From NCBI RefSeq assembly GCF_001457655.1, contig NZ_LN831035.1:1826646-1890645 (forward strand): DNA of 64,000 bases, given 5' to 3'. Each line of letters starts with the position of its first letter. Position 1 is the first letter of the stretch. A program made the translations under genes and the position numbers. The notes under the pieces were generated by a model that saw nothing but the letters and a program-made list of their open reading frames with translations, did no database searches and was not told where the DNA came from. Source of the stretch: Haemophilus influenzae (GTDB taxonomy: Bacteria > Pseudomonadota > Gammaproteobacteria > Enterobacterales > Pasteurellaceae). This document shows positions 30,505 through 40,643 of the stretch, piece after piece.

Positions 30505-31004
30505 TGAAAAACGAAGCCTATTATCAGGCTTATTTAAGCCACCATCACATTTCTCGTAGAGGACTATTGCGTCATATATTTCCAGCTACAAAATCAACAA
30601 TAGAAAAAACGCAGTTTCGTCCTCCCTTTTCAGCACGAGAAGATTTATTTTCCGCCGTCTGCAATGGTTGTGGGAAATGTGCTTCAGCTTGCCCTAATGG
30701 TTTAATTCAACTAAAACAGCAACAAGCCACCCTTGAAATTAACTACGCACCTTGTGATTTGTGTGGTAAATGCGCAGAAGTTTGTCCGACAAATGCATTG
30801 CACCTTAATTTCCCAGCAGATACATTACTTCGTCCACAATTTTCCTCAGCCTGTTTAATTCAAAAGAATCAAACTTGTCTAGACTGTCAAACCGCTTGCC
30901 CACAACAAGCAATCTCCAGCACTTTAGAGATTGATAATGAACGTTGCAATGGGTGCGGAGAATGTAAAATTACCTGTTTTGTCGCAGCCATTACACTTAA
31001 ATAA
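30504..31004 (+). CDS. NapF-like ferredoxin-type protein
   Basis: A 166-residue cytoplasmic protein with a SRRGLLRHIF start and three ferredoxin-type cysteine motifs (CNGCGKCASAC, CDLCGKCAEVC, CNGCGECKITC) plus CLDCQTAC. This is the NapF pattern. NapF assists assembly of Fe-S clusters into periplasmic molybdoenzymes. In this place it probably serves DmsA maturation, which is an inference from its coupling to the DmsD-like gene. Confidence 0.84.
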   Translation: MKNEAYYQAYLSHHHISRRGLLRHIFPATKSTIEKTQFRPPFSAREDLFSAVCNGCGKCASACPNGLIQLKQQQATLEINYAPCDLCGKCAEVCPTNALHLNFPADTLLRPQFSSACLIQKNQTCLDCQTACPQQAISSTLEIDNERCNGCGECKITCFVAAITLK

Positions 31005-31110
31005 AAAACCTTAATTTTCCACCGCACTTTCCTTCTAACATTTGACACCCCTAGCCCTTACACCTATTATTCCGTAGTTATTTATTTAAGATTTACGGAA
31101 CAAAATAATT

Positions 31111-32640
31111 ATGGTGAATAAAACCGCTCAACTTAAACAAGCTCTAGAAAATCGCATTCTCATTTTAGACGGTGCGATGGGGACGATGATCCAAAAATAT
31201 AAACTGACCTAAGCCGATTTTAGAGGCGAGAAGTTTAAGAAAAGTGCGGTCGATTCTGTCGCAGAATGGTGCACTTGGCCAGTGGGAGAACTTTTAAAAC
31301 ACGCCCTTGTGAAAGGGATTACCACTTGCCAAACATTACCAAGCCCACTAGATGTGATTGAAGGCCCGTTGATGGCTGGCATGGACGTAGTCGGCGATTT
31401 ATTCGGCGATGGTAAAATGTTCCTGCCGCAAGTGGTGAAATCCGCACGCGTGATGAAACAATCCGTGGCGTATTTAGAGCCGTTTATTAACGCCACCAAA
31501 CAAAAAGGTTCCAGCAACGCTAAAGTGGTGATTGCAACCGTAAAAGGCGACGTGCACGATATCGGTAAAAACATCGTAAGCGTGGTAATGCAATGTAATA
31601 ACTTTGAAGTCATTGACTTAGGCGTGATGGTGCCGGCGGACAAGATCATTCAAACTGCTATTGATGAAAAAGCGGATATCATCGCATTAAGTGGCTTTAG
31701 TGGTGAATGGGCAGATTACGTGCCACCAACGCCAAAACAAACGGGCATTGTGGAATTTAAAAACGTACCAATTGCCGAGTTGCGCAAATTTATCGACTGG
31801 TCGCCATTCTTCCGTATTTGGGGCTTGATGGGCGGCTATCCGGATGCCTTTGATTATCCTGAAGGTGGCAAAGAAGCACGTAAAGTATGGAATGATGCGC
31901 AAGTGGTTTTAGATGAATTAGAGCAAAACCACAAACTCAACCCAAGCGGTATTTTAGGCATTTTCCCTGCAGAACGTGTGGACGATGATGTTGTGCTATT
32001 CTCTGATGAAGAACGCACGAAAACAATTGGCACCGCTTACGGCTTACGCCAACAAACGGAACGTGGTAAAAACAGCAAGAGCCCATTTAACTTCTGCTTA
32101 AGCGACTTTATCGCCGATCGCGAAAGCGGTAAAAAAGACTGGTTCGGCATGTTCGCCGTCTGTGCGGGTGTTGAAGAAATGGATTTAGTAGAAGGCTATA
32201 AAGCTGCAGGCGATGACTACAATGCTATCTTACTACAAGCTGTGGGCGACCGCTTAGCTGAAGCAATGGCGGAATACCTACACTTTGAGCTTCGCACCCG
32301 CATTTGGGGCTACACGCAAGAAGAATTTGACAACCAAGGGTTAATTAATGAAAATTATGTTGGCATCCGACCTGCACCGGGTTATCCAAGCTGCCCGGAA
32401 CACACGGAAAAAGCCCTGATTTGGGATTTATTAGAAGTCGAACAATGCATCGGCATGAAACTCACCGAAAGCTACGCCATGTGGCCGGCAGCTTCCGTCT
32501 GCGGTTGGTACTTCACCCACCCGGTAAGCAATTATTTCACCTTAGGTCGCATTGATGAAGACCAAGCTCAAGGTTATGCCAAACGTAAAGGTTGGGATGA
32601 GAGAGAGATGATGAAATGGTTGGGTGTGGCGATGAAGTAA
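31111..32640 (+). pseudogene. metH: Decayed cobalamin-dependent methionine synthase
   Basis: The N-terminus (DGAMGTMIQKYKLT) is that of MetH. Codon 34 is TAA where E. coli has Glu, and the same frame goes on with ADFRGEKF. It then jumps to the cobalamin cap region (LVKGIT, then [19 protein letters not shown]), losing about 620 residues with the homocysteine and folate domains. A second loss removes most of the rest of the B12 domain after IIALSG. The AdoMet reactivation domain is nearly complete ([15 protein letters not shown]). An ORF could begin at 31282, but it lacks both catalytic modules. H. influenzae is known to use MetE instead. Confidence 0.9.
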
Positions 32641-32651
32641 AATTTATCTAA

Positions 32652-34232
32652 ATGGAAATAATAAAAATGGATTCATCAAGCATTTTAGAATTAGAGCATC
32701 ATGATGCCAAAGCGTTTTTCTTAAAACATGAAAGTTATTGTAATATTGATTTACCTAGATATTTTTCATTTACAAACTTATTACAAAAAATCTCAGAAGA
32801 ATTATCAGATAAGAGCCTATTAAACTTTGATCGTAACACGCATAACAATGCTAACCAAAGACCTGATATTGCAAATAATGAGATGGTAAATCATCTCATA
32901 TATGCCAATAAAGATGGAAAACTCTCTTGGAGACCACTACAAATTATCCATCCATTAGTTTACGTAGATTTAGTTCATAAAATCACAAAAAAAGATAACT
33001 GGGAGAAGTTAAAAAAGCGCTTCAAAGAATACCAAAACAATCCCCAAATTGAATGTCTTAGTATCCCTGTGAAGTCCAATAGTCAATTAAAGGATAAAGC
33101 TAAACAAATCCTGAAATGGTGGGAGTCAGTGGAACAAGAGTCTATTTGCCTTTCACTTGAATATGAATATGTTTTTGATACTGATGTGGCTGATTGTTAC
33201 AGCTCTATATATACTCATTCCATAGCATGGGCTATAGAAGGTAAAGACATAGCAAAAAAGAATCATAGATTAACGCTATTAGGAAACTCTATAGATAAAA
33301 AAATTCAGAACTGCCAATATGGGCAAACTAATGGAATCCCACAGGGCTCTATCTTGATGGATTTTATTGCTGAAATGATATTAGGCTATATCGATATACT
33401 ATTAAGTGAAGAGTTAAAAAATAAAGGGATTTCAGAATATAAAATATTACGCTATAGAGATGATTATAAAATTTTTGTTAAAAATCATAGCGATGGAGAA
33501 AATATATTAAAGTATCTATCAGAAATAATGATGTCTTTTGGATTAAAATTAAACTCTAGTAAAACTAAAGGTAGTCAAGATATAGTTACTCAATCAATAA
33601 AAAAAGATAAACTAGCTTGGTTAAAAATTGCTAATAATACAAAAAACTTACAAAAGAAAAGCTTAATTATTAGACAGCATAGTATTGAATACCCTAATTC
33701 AGGAAGTCTTAATTCAGCACTAAATGAATTTGATCAAGCTATAGAAAAAGAAAATAAGCAGAAAATTTATTTAAGTTTAGAAGAACTTATTAATTCATTA
33801 AACACTTCTAATAATAGTATAGAAAAACTATCATCAAATACAAAACAAGTAATAAGTATTATTGCTGATATTGCATATTGTAATCCTAAAGTAATACCTG
33901 TTTGTTGTTCTATTATTAGTAAATTATTTACTAAGTTGGAAGACTCAGAGCCTATAAAGAGGCTCGTTTATAATAAACTAATAAGAATGCCAAATTCTGG
34001 CTTTGCCCAAATATGGATGCAAAGAATGCTAAAATCTGATCTAAATAATTTTAATTTCTCAGAAAAAATGTGTAATCTGTATAAGGGAGAAATTTCTTTA
34101 TGGAATAATGATTGGATAATTTGTTCAAATATGTTAAGTATCTTAAAAGACACTCCCGTATTTCAACAGGATGAATTTTCTCAATTAAGTAATACTATGT
34201 CTAATGACGAAGTCTATATTTTTGATTATTAA
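32652..34232 (+). CDS. Reverse transcriptase, probable phage-defence (DRT/Abi-like) type
   Basis: A 526-residue protein. Motif A is TDVADCYSSIY (Asp178), motif B GIPQGS (228-233), motif C YRDD (268-271), and motif D/E FGLKLNSSKTKG (296-307). The C-terminal 210 residues look helical with no domain I can name. There is no maturase, thumb-X or integrase, and no msr/msd arrangement is evident, so group II intron or retron identity is unlikely. Very AT-rich next to GC-richer metH. ATG at 32667 has a better GGA-type site than 32652. Solitary RTs of this kind (unknown-group, DRT, AbiK) block phage. The exact class is unresolved. Confidence 0.85.
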   Translation: MEIIKMDSSSILELEHHDAKAFFLKHESYCNIDLPRYFSFTNLLQKISEELSDKSLLNFDRNTHNNANQRPDIANNEMVNHLIYANKDGKLSWRPLQIIHPLVYVDLVHKITKKDNWEKLKKRFKEYQNNPQIECLSIPVKSNSQLKDKAKQILKWWESVEQESICLSLEYEYVFDTDVADCYSSIYTHSIAWAIEGKDIAKKNHRLTLLGNSIDKKIQNCQYGQTNGIPQGSILMDFIAEMILGYIDILLSEELKNKGISEYKILRYRDDYKIFVKNHSDGENILKYLSEIMMSFGLKLNSSKTKGSQDIVTQSIKKDKLAWLKIANNTKNLQKKSLIIRQHSIEYPNSGSLNSALNEFDQAIEKENKQKIYLSLEELINSLNTSNNSIEKLSSNTKQVISIIADIAYCNPKVIPVCCSIISKLFTKLEDSEPIKRLVYNKLIRMPNSGFAQIWMQRMLKSDLNNFNFSEKMCNLYKGEISLWNNDWIICSNMLSILKDTPVFQQDEFSQLSNTMSNDEVYIFDY

Positions 34233-34246
34233 TATTCTTCTATGAT

Positions 34247-34523
34247 GGCACAAGCGTCCTCGCTTGTGCCTATCAACTGAAAGTGCGGTCAAAAAAGCTA
34301 AAGAATTTTGAATATTGGTTCTGCCTACGATTATGCGTAGAATTCACAATGTTTTTATTAAACAGCACCAGCGTGGATGCTGGCGCTATCTTTCTTTATT
34401 AGCACAATCTGTTGGTGCACGCTTCCTAGCGTGTGCCTAATTTCACTAAAAAACACCTGAAAAACTAACCGCACTTTATTTACTTTCTAGGGCACCGTTA
34501 GGAAACGCGTGCCAGCATAAACA
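34247..34523. repeat. Cluster of REP-like palindromes after the RT gene
   Basis: The 334-bp gap has no gene but several related hairpins. GGCACAAGCG/CGCTTGTGCC has loop TCCT (34247-34270). CCAGCG/TGCTGG has loop TGGA (about 34367-34382). GGTGCACGCT/AGCGTGTGCC has loop TCCT and two G-U pairs (34414-34437). GGCACCGTT/AACGCGTGCC has loop AGGA and one bulge, so it is in reverse orientation (34491-34513). The shared GGCAC stem and TCCT loop mark a REP-type family. Two or three uptake signals lie between them. Confidence 0.75.
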
Positions 34524-34566
34524 TTAATCACTAAAAGTGCGGTGAAAATTTTCAACGTTTTTAGAC

Positions 34567-35769
34567 TTATTGCAACAACCAATCCACCACATAAATCACT
34601 TCAATCCCATCAATTTCTGTTTGTTCATAATATTTCCCCGTAATTAAAATCTTTTTATAGTTATCTTTAATATGCAAAAGATTATCTGTTTCGTGGGTAT
34701 TTTCAGGGATTTCAAAGGCGACTTGTACATATAAAATTTCATCAGCTTTTCGGGCGATAAAATCAATTTCTTTGCTGTCGAGTTTACCCACATCAACGGT
34801 ATAACCTCGTCTAAGCAATTCAATAAAGACAATATTTTCTAGGCGATTGGCATAATTCGCGCCTTTTTTGCCGATAGCGTGTCGTCTTAAACCGTTATCC
34901 ACAATAAAATATTTCGCATTGGTTTTTAAATAGCCTTTTCCGCGAATATCGTATTGTTTTGCTTTATAAAAAAGAAAGGCATTTTCTAACAAATCAAGAT
35001 ATTTGCTTATGGTGTGATTTGAAGTGGGAACACGTTCGGACGTGAGCGTGTTGCTAATTTTGCTTGGATTCACCAACTGCCCTACGTTATCCGCTAAAAA
35101 GAGAATTACACTTTTAAGAATATGCGTGTCTTTCACTCCAGCTCGGTGGGCAATATCATTTAGCACGATGGAATCAAAAATACCCGATAAAATCGTTTCT
35201 TTTAAAGGCTCATCAGCCATCACAACGCTGGGGAAACCGCCATATTTTTCATATTCCGAATAGAGTTTATCGACCAATCTTGATTGGCTATCCACATTTT
35301 TGGCGTGCAAAAATTCTTTGAAAGAAAGCGGGTAAATTTTGATTTCTACATACCGACCGCTTAACAACGTCGCAAGCTCACCGGAAAGCAAGTTGGCATT
35401 GGAACCTGTAATCACTATATCGGTGTTAAAACTTACGCGAAGCGCATTGACGATTTTTTGCCAACCTTCCACAAACTGAATTTCATCAATCAGAAAATAG
35501 ATTTTCTCTTGAGAAGACGGCATTTTTTCTTGAATAAGCTGTTGGAAGTCTTGAGCGTCTTTCACCCATTGATATTCAAAAGATTCAAAATTGAGGTAAA
35601 GAATATTTTCAGGGGAAATTCCTTGTTGTTGAAGGTAATCACGGTATTGCATGAGTAGCACTGATTTACCAGAACGACGAACACCAGAGATGACTTTGAT
35701 AAAATCAGTATCTTTAAATTGAATCAGTTGCTGTAAATAATTTTCACGAGAGATCATAGTTTTACTCAT
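34567..35769 (-). CDS. AAA ATPase with DUF4143 domain
   Basis: A 400-residue protein: an AAA_14 ATPase with Walker A GVRRSGKS (29-36) and Walker B YFLIDEIQ (about 91-98), then a winged-helix DUF4143 part ending in KEIDFIARK and a hydrophobic strand. Widespread in bacteria, often in accessory regions. Molecular function is not established. Its start codon touches the first of three spaced palindromes (see repeat), suggesting self-regulation. Confidence 0.85.
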   Translation of the reverse strand: MSKTMISRENYLQQLIQFKDTDFIKVISGVRRSGKSVLLMQYRDYLQQQGISPENILYLNFESFEYQWVKDAQDFQQLIQEKMPSSQEKIYFLIDEIQFVEGWQKIVNALRVSFNTDIVITGSNANLLSGELATLLSGRYVEIKIYPLSFKEFLHAKNVDSQSRLVDKLYSEYEKYGGFPSVVMADEPLKETILSGIFDSIVLNDIAHRAGVKDTHILKSVILFLADNVGQLVNPSKISNTLTSERVPTSNHTISKYLDLLENAFLFYKAKQYDIRGKGYLKTNAKYFIVDNGLRRHAIGKKGANYANRLENIVFIELLRRGYTVDVGKLDSKEIDFIARKADEILYVQVAFEIPENTHETDNLLHIKDNYKKILITGKYYEQTEIDGIEVIYVVDWLLQ

Positions 35770-35863
35770 TGGAAGTTAATTTCATATTTGTAAAAAGTGT
35801 ACAAAAATTGGAAGTTAATTTCCATATTTTATTTTTTTGTGTGTGTTTGGAATTACATTTCCA
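35769..35863. promoter_or_regulatory. Three GGAA-N6-TTCC palindromes with 39-bp spacing
   Basis: TTGGAAGTTAATTTC at 35769 (arm shortened to TTC), the full TTGGAAGTTAATTTCC at 35808, and the diverged TTGGAATTACATTTCC at 35847. The starts are exactly 39 bp apart twice. The sequences between differ. The first copy abuts the ATPase start codon. Probably operators. Only three copies and unequal spacers, so not a CRISPR array. Confidence 0.7.
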
Positions 35864-35959
35864 GTTTTTATTGCATTTTTTAGTCTCATTCCAATCCCTT
35901 GCACAGTCCCCAATTTTCGCTATCATACGCGCTTTCTTATTTTTCGGAATTTTGTATTT

Positions 35960-36112
35960 ATGAATAAATTAAAGATGGCATTGCTTGTTGTTTTCCTTGT
36001 GAGTTTATTTGCTTGTACTACAACACATCAGTCGAAGAAGACTGTTAAATCTCGATTTTTAAAGAATAATAGATTAAATAAGATTTCTATCATTAATATC
36101 TATACAACATAA
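35960..36112 (+). CDS. Small putative lipoprotein
   Basis: A 50-residue ORF: MNKLKMALLVVFLVSLFAC is a lipoprotein-type signal with the lipobox LFAC, followed by a short polar tail. It may be intact or the stub of a longer lipoprotein, since no continuation is visible in other frames. Upstream is AT-rich with no clear binding site. It ends 83 bp before the amidotransferase gene. Confidence 0.5.
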   Translation: MNKLKMALLVVFLVSLFACTTTHQSKKTVKSRFLKNNRLNKISIINIYTT

Positions 36113-36195
36113 AAATTCATTAAATCTCTCTTGATATTCTCCCTATAATGGTGTTAAATCGCTCACATATTGTGAGGTTATATCTAATTAAAGTT

Positions 36196-37032
36196 ATGTG
36201 TCAATTACTCGGAATGAATTGCAATACGCCAACGGATATTGTTTTTTCTTTTGAAGGTTTCCGTCGTCGTGCAGGTTTAACAGATTGCCATTCAGATGGC
36301 TTTGGAATCGCGTTTTTTGAAGGACGTGGTGTACGTATTTTTCGTGATAATCAAGCAGCCAGTCTTTCCCCCATCGCAGATTGTATAAAACAATATAATA
36401 TTAAATCTCTTAATGTTATTGCGCATATTCGTAAAGCAACACAAGGCGAAGTCAATATTGAAAACACCCATCCGTTCATTCGTGAAATTTGGGGACAAAA
36501 CTGGGTTTTTGCGCATAATGGTAATTTAAAAAACTTACCAGATATGACAGATCATTTTTTACAGCCAATAGGTTCTACAGATTCTGAAGCTGCTTTCTGT
36601 TATATGGCTGAATATCTTAAAAATACTTTCCGCAAAAAACCAAGTGAAATGGAAATTTTTGAAGCAATTCAAAAAGTAACAAAAGAACTTGCTCAACACG
36701 GTACGTTTAATTTCATTCTTTCTAATGGCGAGTGGATGATTGCACATTGCTCAACAAACTTACATTATGTTATGCGAAAAGCACCTTTTGGCAAAGCTCA
36801 CCGTATTGATGATGATGGAGTAATTGATTTTAGCTATTATGCAAAAGCAGGAGATAAGGTCAATATCATCACAACATTTCCTTTAACCAAAAATGAATCT
36901 TGGACAAAAATGGAAAATGGTGGATTTGTGTTTTTTAAAAATGGAGAGAAAATCGCCGAAGTTATTGGGACGCCAAAAGAAGCGATTGATGATGGTACTT
37001 TAGGTAATAGGACAATAAATTCTGCTATTTAA
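36196..37032 (+). CDS. Class II glutamine amidotransferase (YafJ-like)
   Basis: A 278-residue Ntn-hydrolase. Starting at 36196 puts the catalytic cysteine at position 2 (MCQLLGMN), as the fold requires, so an in-frame ATG at 36148 is rejected. Other signatures are DGFGIAF, HIRKAT and FAHNGNL. The YafJ group lacks a known acceptor; it is related to enzymes of amide transfer and gamma-glutamyl hydrolysis. Stands alone. Confidence 0.9.
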   Translation: MCQLLGMNCNTPTDIVFSFEGFRRRAGLTDCHSDGFGIAFFEGRGVRIFRDNQAASLSPIADCIKQYNIKSLNVIAHIRKATQGEVNIENTHPFIREIWGQNWVFAHNGNLKNLPDMTDHFLQPIGSTDSEAAFCYMAEYLKNTFRKKPSEMEIFEAIQKVTKELAQHGTFNFILSNGEWMIAHCSTNLHYVMRKAPFGKAHRIDDDGVIDFSYYAKAGDKVNIITTFPLTKNESWTKMENGGFVFFKNGEKIAEVIGTPKEAIDDGTLGNRTINSAI

Positions 37033-37120
37033 ATGTCAATGTAAATAAACTTCCCCTTATTTTTATAAAAGAATTTTATATCTTTTATAAGAATTATAAA
37101 AATCAAAAACCTCTAAAAAT

Positions 37121-37158
37121 GAAATAAAAAGGTAAGAATAGAAAATACTATTCTTACC
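37121..37158 (-). terminator. Terminator of the corA-yggT operon
   Basis: Perfect 11-bp arms GGTAAGAATAG and CTATTCTTACC around six bases. On the minus strand it is followed by TTTTTAT. It lies about 55 bp past the yggT stop. Confidence 0.88.
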
Positions 37159-37212
37159 AACTAAATCTTCAATATTTTTATAAAGCAATATTCAAATAAG
37201 GAATATGAATAT

Positions 37213-37767
37213 CTAACCAGCGATAATCCAAAGTCCACCTAGAAGATCAAGCATAAAATTGTTTAAAAACAATAAGATAAACATAACGACCATCGGAGAA
37301 AAATCAATCATTCCTAATGTAGGTAATAATCGACGGATTGGTTTTAAAAGTGGTTCGGAGAGTTGATAAAAGGCATAACTTATAGAATTATTACCTCGAT
37401 TAAACCAACTTAAAACAGCCCCAATAAAAAGCACATAGAAAATAGCTAAACCAATGCTTTTCAATACAGTTAATACGCCCAATACTAAGAGTACATTTAC
37501 TGATAAGCCAAAATAAATAATACCTTTTAACATACCAATAATAAATACAAGCAGTAATGCGGAAGTATCGATATTTTTCACAGTAGGCGCAATTTTACGC
37601 AGAGGTTTTAATATTGGATCAGTCATTTTGACTGCAAATGTTGAAACAGGACTGTAATAATCCACACGAGCAAACTGCAACCAAGCTCGTAAGATTACTA
37701 CAAGTGCGTAAAGATTAATAATTGATCCGATAAATAATGCGGTTTGGGATAATTCCATCATAACCAT
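37213..37767 (-). CDS. YggT family membrane protein
   Basis: A 184-residue protein with two copies of the YggT unit. Each holds two membrane helices and the signature ([14 protein letters not shown] and then [21 protein letters not shown]). The family is of uncertain role, linked to osmotic or potassium tolerance in E. coli. The start overlaps the end of corA by 10 bp, so the two are translated together. Confidence 0.9.
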   Translation of the reverse strand: MVMMELSQTALFIGSIINLYALVVILRAWLQFARVDYYSPVSTFAVKMTDPILKPLRKIAPTVKNIDTSALLLVFIIGMLKGIIYFGLSVNVLLVLGVLTVLKSIGLAIFYVLFIGAVLSWFNRGNNSISYAFYQLSEPLLKPIRRLLPTLGMIDFSPMVVMFILLFLNNFMLDLLGGLWIIAG

Positions 37768-38705
37768 CCTTTTCTTCTAAAATAAATATATGGTGTCAGT
37801 GCGGCTGCGATCATTAATCCAATTGCCATTGGATAGCCATATTTAAAATGTAATTCAGGCATAAAATCAAAGTTCATACCATAAGTGGATGCAACTAATG
37901 TTGCAGGAAGGAACATCACAGAAACAACTGAGAAAAATTTCATAATTTTGTTCTGTTCAATATTGATGTAACCCATTGCAGCTTGCATTAAAAAGTTTAC
38001 TTTTTGGAATAATGATTCATTATGCGGTTGCAAAGATTCAATATCTCGTAAGATTTCTCGTGCTTGTTCTAACTGATTAGTTGGTAAGCGAGTTTTGCGA
38101 ACCAAGAAACCTAATGCACGTTGAGTATCCATCAAGCACAAACGAACTTTTGAGCTGGTGTCTTCTTGTTCCGTGAGTGTATTTAATGCTTCATCAAAGG
38201 CTTCATCTTGTTTTCCGTTTAAAATAACGCGACTTAACTCTTCCAAATCTGCATAAATATTTTCAATCACGTCCGCTAATTGCTCAATTTTCGTTTCAAA
38301 TAAATCCAGTAAAACTTCATAGGAATTGCATTCTAACAAACGCTGGCTACGTGAACGCATACGGTATAAACGGAATGCGGGTAGCTCGCGATCACGCAAC
38401 GTAAATAAACGACCATCACGAATAGTAAAAGCAACGCTCGCTAAATCAGCATAATTGTCTTCATCTTCGCAATAAAAAAATGAGTGAAGGTGTAAACCAT
38501 CTTCATCTTCAAAGAAACGGGCGGAAGCTTCGATATCTTCCAGTTCTAGAAAAGATGCTAGGCTCTGACCTAAGCCTTCTTGTAGTATTTCACGTTCTTC
38601 GCCTGTCGGCTCAAGTAAATCAAGCCAAATGGCAGTATTGAGATCAGTTTGGTCTTCGTCAATACGAACCAAGCGGGAATCATTGATAGCAAACGCATTG
38701 ATCAT
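37758..38705 (-). CDS. corA: Magnesium transporter CorA
   Basis: A 315-residue CorA channel. The long cytoplasmic N-terminal domain contains acidic clusters. Two C-terminal membrane helices carry the filter motif YGMNF between them, and the C-terminus is basic. It mediates Mg2+ (also Co2+, Ni2+) uptake as a pentamer. AGGAG precedes the start. The gene is preceded by a 200-base leader with conspicuous hairpins. Confidence 0.96.
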   Translation of the reverse strand: MINAFAINDSRLVRIDEDQTDLNTAIWLDLLEPTGEEREILQEGLGQSLASFLELEDIEASARFFEDEDGLHLHSFFYCEDEDNYADLASVAFTIRDGRLFTLRDRELPAFRLYRMRSRSQRLLECNSYEVLLDLFETKIEQLADVIENIYADLEELSRVILNGKQDEAFDEALNTLTEQEDTSSKVRLCLMDTQRALGFLVRKTRLPTNQLEQAREILRDIESLQPHNESLFQKVNFLMQAAMGYINIEQNKIMKFFSVVSVMFLPATLVASTYGMNFDFMPELHFKYGYPMAIGLMIAAALTPYIYFRRKGWL

Positions 38706-38920
38706 TTCATACTCCTTATAGGATTATGAACAGCTAACAGTGAACAAATTAAAGAAGAAACGAAAGTGCGGTAAAAAATCGCAAAGTTTTCGTTAAGAGA
38801 TGCCGAAACAACGGTAAATTTACCGGCGAACGCACGCCGATAATAAAAGGCGAGCGTCTAGAGCGATATTCGGTATCGACTATGACTGTCCAAAGTGTGT
38901 GTCCTTCTCGTTAAAAAATC
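38706..38920 (-). promoter_or_regulatory. Long structured leader of corA
   Basis: Between the promoter and corA lie about 215 bases with no ATG before the corA start, but with several dyads: CGATA/TATCG (38864-38878), GGCG/CGCC (38825-38838) and the perfect palindrome CGGTAAATTTACCG (38812-38825). A GTG-initiated 28-codon ORF runs through the distal half. The layout resembles regulated Mg2+ transporter leaders, but I cannot match it to a known RNA family. Confidence 0.5.
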
Positions 38921-38926
38921 GGGCGA

Positions 38927-38955
38927 ATGTTACGCTTGAAAGCGGTGTTCGTCAA
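38927..38955 (-). promoter_or_regulatory. Sigma-70 promoter of corA
   Basis: On the minus strand TTGACG (38955-38950) and TAACAT (38932-38927) are separated by 17 bp. The expected start is near 38920, giving the long leader described above. Confidence 0.72.
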
Positions 38956-39000
38956 GTTTTATCAAAAAACTATGGCAACATTTCGCCCTTATTTGAAAAA

Positions 39001-40454
<1,454 letters not shown>

Positions 40455-40538
40455 AAAAATCCTGTAAGTTGTGGCGACTAAAAAGATTTTAACCGATGTG
40501 AATTGAAAAAGTGAAAATAATTAAAGAAAAACTACTCA

Positions 40539-40643
40539 ATGATACTTGCAACGATTATTTCGCTAAGCCTAGCGATATTTGGCGTTATCTTATTTGGTGT
40601 AAAACAAGTATTTTTTAAGTCATTATCGCTGTTCTTATCATAA
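40539..40643 (+). CDS. Possible 34-residue membrane peptide
   Basis: An ATG-initiated ORF of 34 codons with a continuous hydrophobic stretch (ILATIISLSLAIFGVILFGV) and a short Phe/Ser-rich end, in the otherwise empty 380-bp serB-tktA gap. The binding site is weak (AAAGAA). It could be a genuine small membrane protein or a leftover of deleted DNA. Both readings are open. Confidence 0.35.
   Translation: MILATIISLSLAIFGVILFGVKQVFFKSLSLFLS

Noticed and set aside
31282..32640. Functional short methionine synthase
   Set aside because: No homocysteine or folate domain and a broken B12 domain; in-frame homology extends upstream past a stop codon.
32652..34232. Group II intron or retron RT
   Set aside because: No maturase or endonuclease domains, no intron RNA ends, and the gene is much longer than retron RTs with no msr/msd room upstream.
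35769..35863. CRISPR-like array (three equally spaced repeats)
   Set aside because: Only three copies, each itself palindromic and diverging, with no cas genes; the first touches a start codon. Regulatory sites fit better.
36148..36195. Longer start for the class II amidotransferase
   Set aside because: The catalytic Cys must follow the initiator Met directly, as it does from 36196.
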